DNA from: Thermoplasmata archaeon
Lineage (GTDB): Archaea; Thermoplasmatota; Thermoplasmata; WALJ01
Length of the DNA: 8,423 nucleotides
Assembly: GCA_015522885.1 (NCBI GenBank)
Contig: WALJ01000121.1
Coordinates: forward strand, 1 to 8,423
Direction of reading: 5' to 3'
The notes beneath the pieces were generated by a model that saw only the letters and a program-made list of their open reading frames with translations, made no database searches and was not told where the DNA came from. A program made the position numbers and the translations under genes. Positions 5,064 to 8,423 of the stretch are shown here, one piece after another; within the stretch, counting starts at the first letter, position 1, and each line of letters starts with the position of its first letter.

Positions 5064-7271
5064 TTAATCCGCGTAATATGCCTCGTCGTAAGGCTCCGGT
5101 TTCAGACCTTTTCTCGTCCTTATCTCTGCAACTATCTTGGCCTGAAGTTCTCTCGGAACTCTCTCGAATCCGGAGTTCTCGGTGGACCACAGGGCCCTTC
5201 CGCCTGTAGCGCTCCTTATTGCTCCTGCGAAACCGAACATCTCACCCACCGGTGCCTTTGAGATTATCGTGGTCATGTCTCCTTCCTGCTGGATATCTAT
5301 TATCGTCCCCCGTCTCTGCTGCATCTCTCTTGTCACGGCACCCATGAGTTCCTGGGGCACGTTTATGAATACTTTCTGCATGGGTTCCAGCAGTACTCTT
5401 CCGGCCTGACACATAGCACCGTAAATTGCATTTCTTACCGCGGGAATGACCTGCGCAGGCCCCCTGTGGATGCTGTCCTCGTGAAGTTTCGCATCGACAA
5501 GTCTGATTTTCACACCCATGAGCTTCTCACTCGCAAGCGGACCCCCGTTGTAAACCTCTTCGAATGCCTGTATGCACAGTTCCATGGTTTCATGCAGATA
5601 CTGTATGCCTTTTGTCGCGTCTATGAACATGTTGTGCCCTCTTATGGCCTTAACACTCTTTGCCTCTTCTTTTCTCATTCCCAGCTCTTCAAGCTGTTTC
5701 GCCAGCGCTTTGGAGTCCTTTATCTTCCCGCCGCTCTGGACGGTACCTTCATGTATTGCATCCACAACCTCTTTCTCAAGAGGTTCGGCCTCAATATAGA
5801 ATCTGTTGTGCTTATTGGGCGATTTCCCTTCGAACGGACCGGCTTTATGGTCCACCGATTCCCTGTAGACCACTATCGGGGGCGATGATTTGACCTCGAC
5901 ACCGTGCTCGTGCTCTATTCTGTATATCGTAACCTCAAGATGGAGTTCGCCCATACCTGACATCAAGTGCTCGCCAGTTTCCTGATTTATCTCGACCTGA
6001 ATCGACGGGTCCTCTTTTGCAACCGATCTGAGGACTTCAACAAGCTTCGGAAGGTCTCTCATGTGTTTGGCTTCGAGCGCAACCGTGACCACAGGCTCGG
6101 AGTAATGCTTCATCTCTTCGAAAGCATCCATGTCAGGGTCGGTGGTGAGCGTGGAACCGGAAAAGGCATCTTTTATACCTACCAGAGATACGATATTTCC
6201 CGCATCTATTTCATCCACCTGTATCCTGTCGGCACCCACCGAAAAGGCGACCTGCTGGATTCTGTTCTTGTTGGGCATACCGACGACTCTTATCTCCTGT
6301 CCTTTCTTTATTTTACCGCTGAAAAGCCTTCCCACGGCAACCTCACCCGCATGCGGGTCTATTATTATCTTCGTTACCATCATGGCGACAGGGCCGTTAG
6401 GAGAGCACTCAATCATTGCCTTTCCTACGGGGGACTCGAGATTTCCCTTCCATATGTTAGGAATCCTGTAGCGCTGTGCGTCAATTGGGTTCGGAAGGTG
6501 CTCTATGGTCATATCCAGAAGAACCTGATGTATCGGAGACCTCTTCGCAAGCTCCCTTATGGCCGCCTTATCTTCCTTGCTGTTGTAATCATATATATCT
6601 TTGAAACTTATACCGCTCTTCTTCATGAAAGGCACGGATATTGCCCAGTTATGATAGGCCGAGCCGAACGCAACGGTCCCGTCCTCTATCTTCACCTGCC
6701 ATTCTTTCTTGAACTCATCGGGTGCATATCTTGCTATGAGCTTATTAACCCCTGTAACCACCTTCACAAAGCGCTGCTGCATTTCTTCAGGCGTTACTTT
6801 CAGCTCATTTATCAGCCTGTCAACCTTGTTTATGAAAAGTACGGGTTTCACCCTTTCTTTCAGAGCCTGTCTTATGACCGTTTCCGTTTGCGGCATTATA
6901 CCTTCCACACCGCAGACGACAACCACTGCACCGTCTACGGCCCTCATCGCTCTTGTAACATCCCCACCGAAATCGACATGCCCGGGGGTATCTATCAGAT
7001 TGATAAGATAGCTTTCTCCCTTGTATTCGTGGACCATCGAGGCGTTTGCGGCATTGATTGTTATGCCTCTTGCCTGTTCCTGCTCATCGTAATCCAGAAC
7101 AAGCTGCTTTCCCGCCATCTCCTCGGACATCATCCCGGCTCCGGCGATAAGGTTGTCGCTGAGAGTGGTCTTCCCGTGGTCTATATGTGCGGCGATGCCG
7201 ATATTTCTTATCTTTTCTCTCTGTCTCATTATCTCTCTTGCTTTCTTTATGTTATCCTCTTTTCTTCCCAT
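5064..7271 (-). CDS. fusA: Translation elongation factor 2 (aEF-2)
   Basis: The GTPase that drives ribosomal translocation. From the ATG at 7271 it has 735 residues, the normal archaeal length. GTPase motifs are AHIDHGKTT (28-36), RGITI (68-72), DTPGH (94-98) and NKVD (148-151). Later EF-G/EF-2 domains follow, including SGMGELHLEV and GKSPNKHNRFYIEAEP. DSIHRGPAQVIPAVRNAI places His602 at the diphthamide position, the mark of the archaeal/eukaryotic factor rather than bacterial EF-G. GKAPVGE-type sequence (KAPVGEMFGF) near 671-680 and the tail PEPYDEAYYAD are also typical. The open frame extends 12 codons further upstream, but AGGTG six bases before 7271 and the MGRKEDNIKK start fix the shorter form. 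It begins 16 bp after the rps7 stop, as third gene of the translation operon. Nothing unusual was seen. Confidence 0.98.
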   Translation of the reverse strand: MGRKEDNIKKAREIMRQREKIRNIGIAAHIDHGKTTLSDNLIAGAGMMSEEMAGKQLVLDYDEQEQARGITINAANASMVHEYKGESYLINLIDTPGHVDFGGDVTRAMRAVDGAVVVVCGVEGIMPQTETVIRQALKERVKPVLFINKVDRLINELKVTPEEMQQRFVKVVTGVNKLIARYAPDEFKKEWQVKIEDGTVAFGSAYHNWAISVPFMKKSGISFKDIYDYNSKEDKAAIRELAKRSPIHQVLLDMTIEHLPNPIDAQRYRIPNIWKGNLESPVGKAMIECSPNGPVAMMVTKIIIDPHAGEVAVGRLFSGKIKKGQEIRVVGMPNKNRIQQVAFSVGADRIQVDEIDAGNIVSLVGIKDAFSGSTLTTDPDMDAFEEMKHYSEPVVTVALEAKHMRDLPKLVEVLRSVAKEDPSIQVEINQETGEHLMSGMGELHLEVTIYRIEHEHGVEVKSSPPIVVYRESVDHKAGPFEGKSPNKHNRFYIEAEPLEKEVVDAIHEGTVQSGGKIKDSKALAKQLEELGMRKEEAKSVKAIRGHNMFIDATKGIQYLHETMELCIQAFEEVYNGGPLASEKLMGVKIRLVDAKLHEDSIHRGPAQVIPAVRNAIYGAMCQAGRVLLEPMQKVFINVPQELMGAVTREMQQRRGTIIDIQQEGDMTTIISKAPVGEMFGFAGAIRSATGGRALWSTENSGFERVPRELQAKIVAEIRTRKGLKPEPYDEAYYAD

Positions 7272-7287
7272 TATCAACACCTTTTGA

Positions 7288-7902
7288 TTATCTCGAAGAG
7301 GCTGCAACCCTCTCCATTTCTTCCTTCTTACCTACGGCCCAGCTGTTCATATCTCCTCTGGAAGCGAGTATTATCTCCTCTGCCAGACACTGCTCAACGG
7401 ACTTCTTGCTTTTATATGTCGATTTCACGGCACCCCTGCAGAGGTTCCTCAGGGCTATGTCAAGCCTTCTGGCGGAGGATGTATCCACGGCCTTCTGCAC
7501 GGATATGCCGCCGAACTGAAGCCTTGTTATCTCTTCTCGGGGTGCGGCATTGGAGAGAGCATCCACAAGCACCTGAACAGGGTTTTTCTTCGTCCTTTTG
7601 TGGATTATCTCGAAAGCGCCTTTCACCACCTTATAGGTCTTTACCTTTTTACCCGTGTAATCCTCGGTTCTCATCATATTATTGATAAGCCTCTCAACGA
7701 TGCTCATCTTGTGCTTTCCGAACTGTCTTCTGGTATGCCTCCCTTCACTATGCGGAAGTATCACCGGTGATAGATTTATGTATTTCACCAGACCGGGGTC
7801 GTTCACAGTAACCTCCGAAAGGTCGTATTTTCCGAAAAGCGGAGGCATCTCTACTTTTGAAAGCAGTTCTATTCTTTCTTCTTTGCTCATGGGTTCGACC
7901 AA
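7288..7902 (-). CDS. rps7: Small ribosomal subunit protein uS7
   Basis: Binds the 3' domain of 16S rRNA, starts assembly of the 30S head and lines the E site. It has 204 residues, within the archaeal range and longer than bacterial S7 because of its N-terminal extension. Family blocks are GRHTRRQFGKHKMSIVERLINNMM, NPVQVLVDALSNAAPREEITRLQFGGISVQKAVDTSSARRLDIAL and a basic C-terminus. The proposed start is TTG at 7902: AGGTG lies five bases before it, the same layout as in rps12 upstream, whereas the first ATG (7890) lies about 17 bases from that site. The use of TTG removes any gap, leaving 4 bp between the rps12 stop and this start. It is followed by fusA in the usual archaeal order. Confidence 0.97.
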   Translation of the reverse strand: MVEPMSKEERIELLSKVEMPPLFGKYDLSEVTVNDPGLVKYINLSPVILPHSEGRHTRRQFGKHKMSIVERLINNMMRTEDYTGKKVKTYKVVKGAFEIIHKRTKKNPVQVLVDALSNAAPREEITRLQFGGISVQKAVDTSSARRLDIALRNLCRGAVKSTYKSKKSVEQCLAEEIILASRGDMNSWAVGKKEEMERVAASSR

Positions 7903-7906
7903 AAAA

Positions 7907-8335
7907 TCACCTCACAGGTTTCTCCTTTCTTCCCCTGACCAGTTCCCTTAGGGACACATTATTGACCTTGATGACCTTGAACCGGACTCCAGGGATGTCT
8001 CCGTAGGACCTTCCCATTCTTCCGCCTATTCCTTCGATCATAACTTCGTCGTGCTCATCTATGTAATTTATTGCCCCTTCACCGACCGCAAAAGCTGTAA
8101 TCTGTCTGCCGTTCTTGATAAGTTGCACTTTCACACACTTCCTTATGGCAGAGTTGGGCTGTTTCGCTTCGATTCCGACTTTCTCGATAACTATACCTCT
8201 CGCCTGAGAGGAGCCCTGAAGAGGGTCGGATTTTTCCCTGAGTTTTAAGACTCTCCTCTTGTAATGGCGGTCACTCCACCTGAAGTTCTGGCGGTCTTTT
8301 TTGAATTTTCTGGCAGCATACAATCCGTTTGCCAC
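7907..8335 (-). CDS. rps12: Small ribosomal subunit protein uS12
   Basis: A protein of the decoding centre that contacts helices h18 and h44 and the codon-anticodon pair. It has 142 residues, typical of archaeal S12. KQPNSAIRKCVKVQLIKNG and GRMGRSYGDIPGVRFKVIKVNNVSL are the conserved blocks, and the basic N-terminus resembles archaeal/eukaryotic S23-type proteins. The start is GTG at 8335, with AGGTG five bases upstream, giving MANGLYAARKFKKDRQNF. It leads the rps12-rps7-fusA operon, whose spacing of 4 and 16 bp implies cotranscription. The stop codon TGA lies within the ribosome-binding site of rps7, so termination and reinitiation may be coupled. Confidence 0.97.
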   Translation of the reverse strand: MANGLYAARKFKKDRQNFRWSDRHYKRRVLKLREKSDPLQGSSQARGIVIEKVGIEAKQPNSAIRKCVKVQLIKNGRQITAFAVGEGAINYIDEHDEVMIEGIGGRMGRSYGDIPGVRFKVIKVNNVSLRELVRGRKEKPVR

Positions 8336-8351
8336 GAAATCACCTTTTTTC

Positions 8352-8423
8352 CTATGGTATGCCGCCTAATCCCTTTATGTATATAAGAGTAACCCCGAGA
8401 GACGCCGCAGGGATGTGGAGTTC
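8352..8423 (-). CDS. Possible 3' end of an upstream gene (partial)
   Basis: A minus-strand frame is open from the window edge to TAG at 8352-8354 and reads ELHIPAASLGVTLIYIKGLG plus GIP. Twenty-three codons without a stop is weak evidence on its own. I do not recognise the peptide as NusA or another usual neighbour. The rps12 TATA-like box lies inside this frame, so if the frame is real the promoter is internal to a longer operon. Confidence 0.2.
   Translation of the reverse strand, partial: ELHIPAASLGVTLIYIKGLGGIP
8377..8387 (-). promoter_or_regulatory. TATA-like promoter of rps12-rps7-fusA
   Basis: The minus strand reads CTTATATACAT centred near 8382. A start about 25 nt downstream, near 8357, gives a leader of roughly 20 nt that contains the AGGTG ribosome-binding site of rps12. 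The motif is seen; its use is inferred, and read-through from upstream remains possible. Confidence 0.5.

Noticed and set aside
5967..7685. Plus-strand open frame of 572 codons
   Set aside because: It is the antisense shadow of fusA and rps7, which are certain genes; its composition has no recognisable domain.

Overview
The window looks archaeal, probably euryarchaeal and possibly related to Thermoplasmata. The evidence is an archaeosine tRNA-guanine transglycosylase, an EF-2 type translocase with a diphthamide-type IHRG loop, the order rps12-rps7-EF-2, TATA-like boxes about 22-25 nt before starts, and GGTG-type Shine-Dalgarno sites. The lineage is inferred from remembered family features, not from a search.

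Left end (1-441): a 20-bp copy of the middle of the tRNA lies at the window edge. A complete tRNA-Ala(GGC) follows at 48-121. Next come three tandem units of about 100 bp, each ending in almost the same bases as the tRNA 3' end. Units 1 and 3 can fold into a 7-bp closing stem, a long hairpin and a second hairpin. Unit 2 keeps both hairpins but swaps the second for one of unrelated sequence. This array is the part of the window that ordinary annotation does not explain, and it sits between the tRNA and the convergent end of tgtA.

Middle (442-4937): tgtA (minus strand) makes the archaeosine precursor at G15 of tRNAs. Across a divergent intergenic region that holds a decayed transposase end, a plus-strand operon encodes a paired-CBS protein, a CPA2-type cation/proton antiporter and an O6-alkylguanine-DNA methyltransferase. 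The CBS protein plausibly senses a nucleotide or ionic signal for the antiporter. The methyltransferase overlaps the antiporter by 8 bp and seems only to share its transcript.

Right end (5064-8423): the minus-strand translation operon rps12-rps7-fusA is tightly packed and converges on the antiporter operon. The 126-bp gap between them is rich in inverted repeats. A TATA-like box sits just upstream of rps12, within a short open frame that may be the end of a further gene.

Most of the protein-coding content is conserved and ordinary. The novelty is in the tRNA-linked repeat array, the tRNA fragment at the left edge, and a few start-site revisions.
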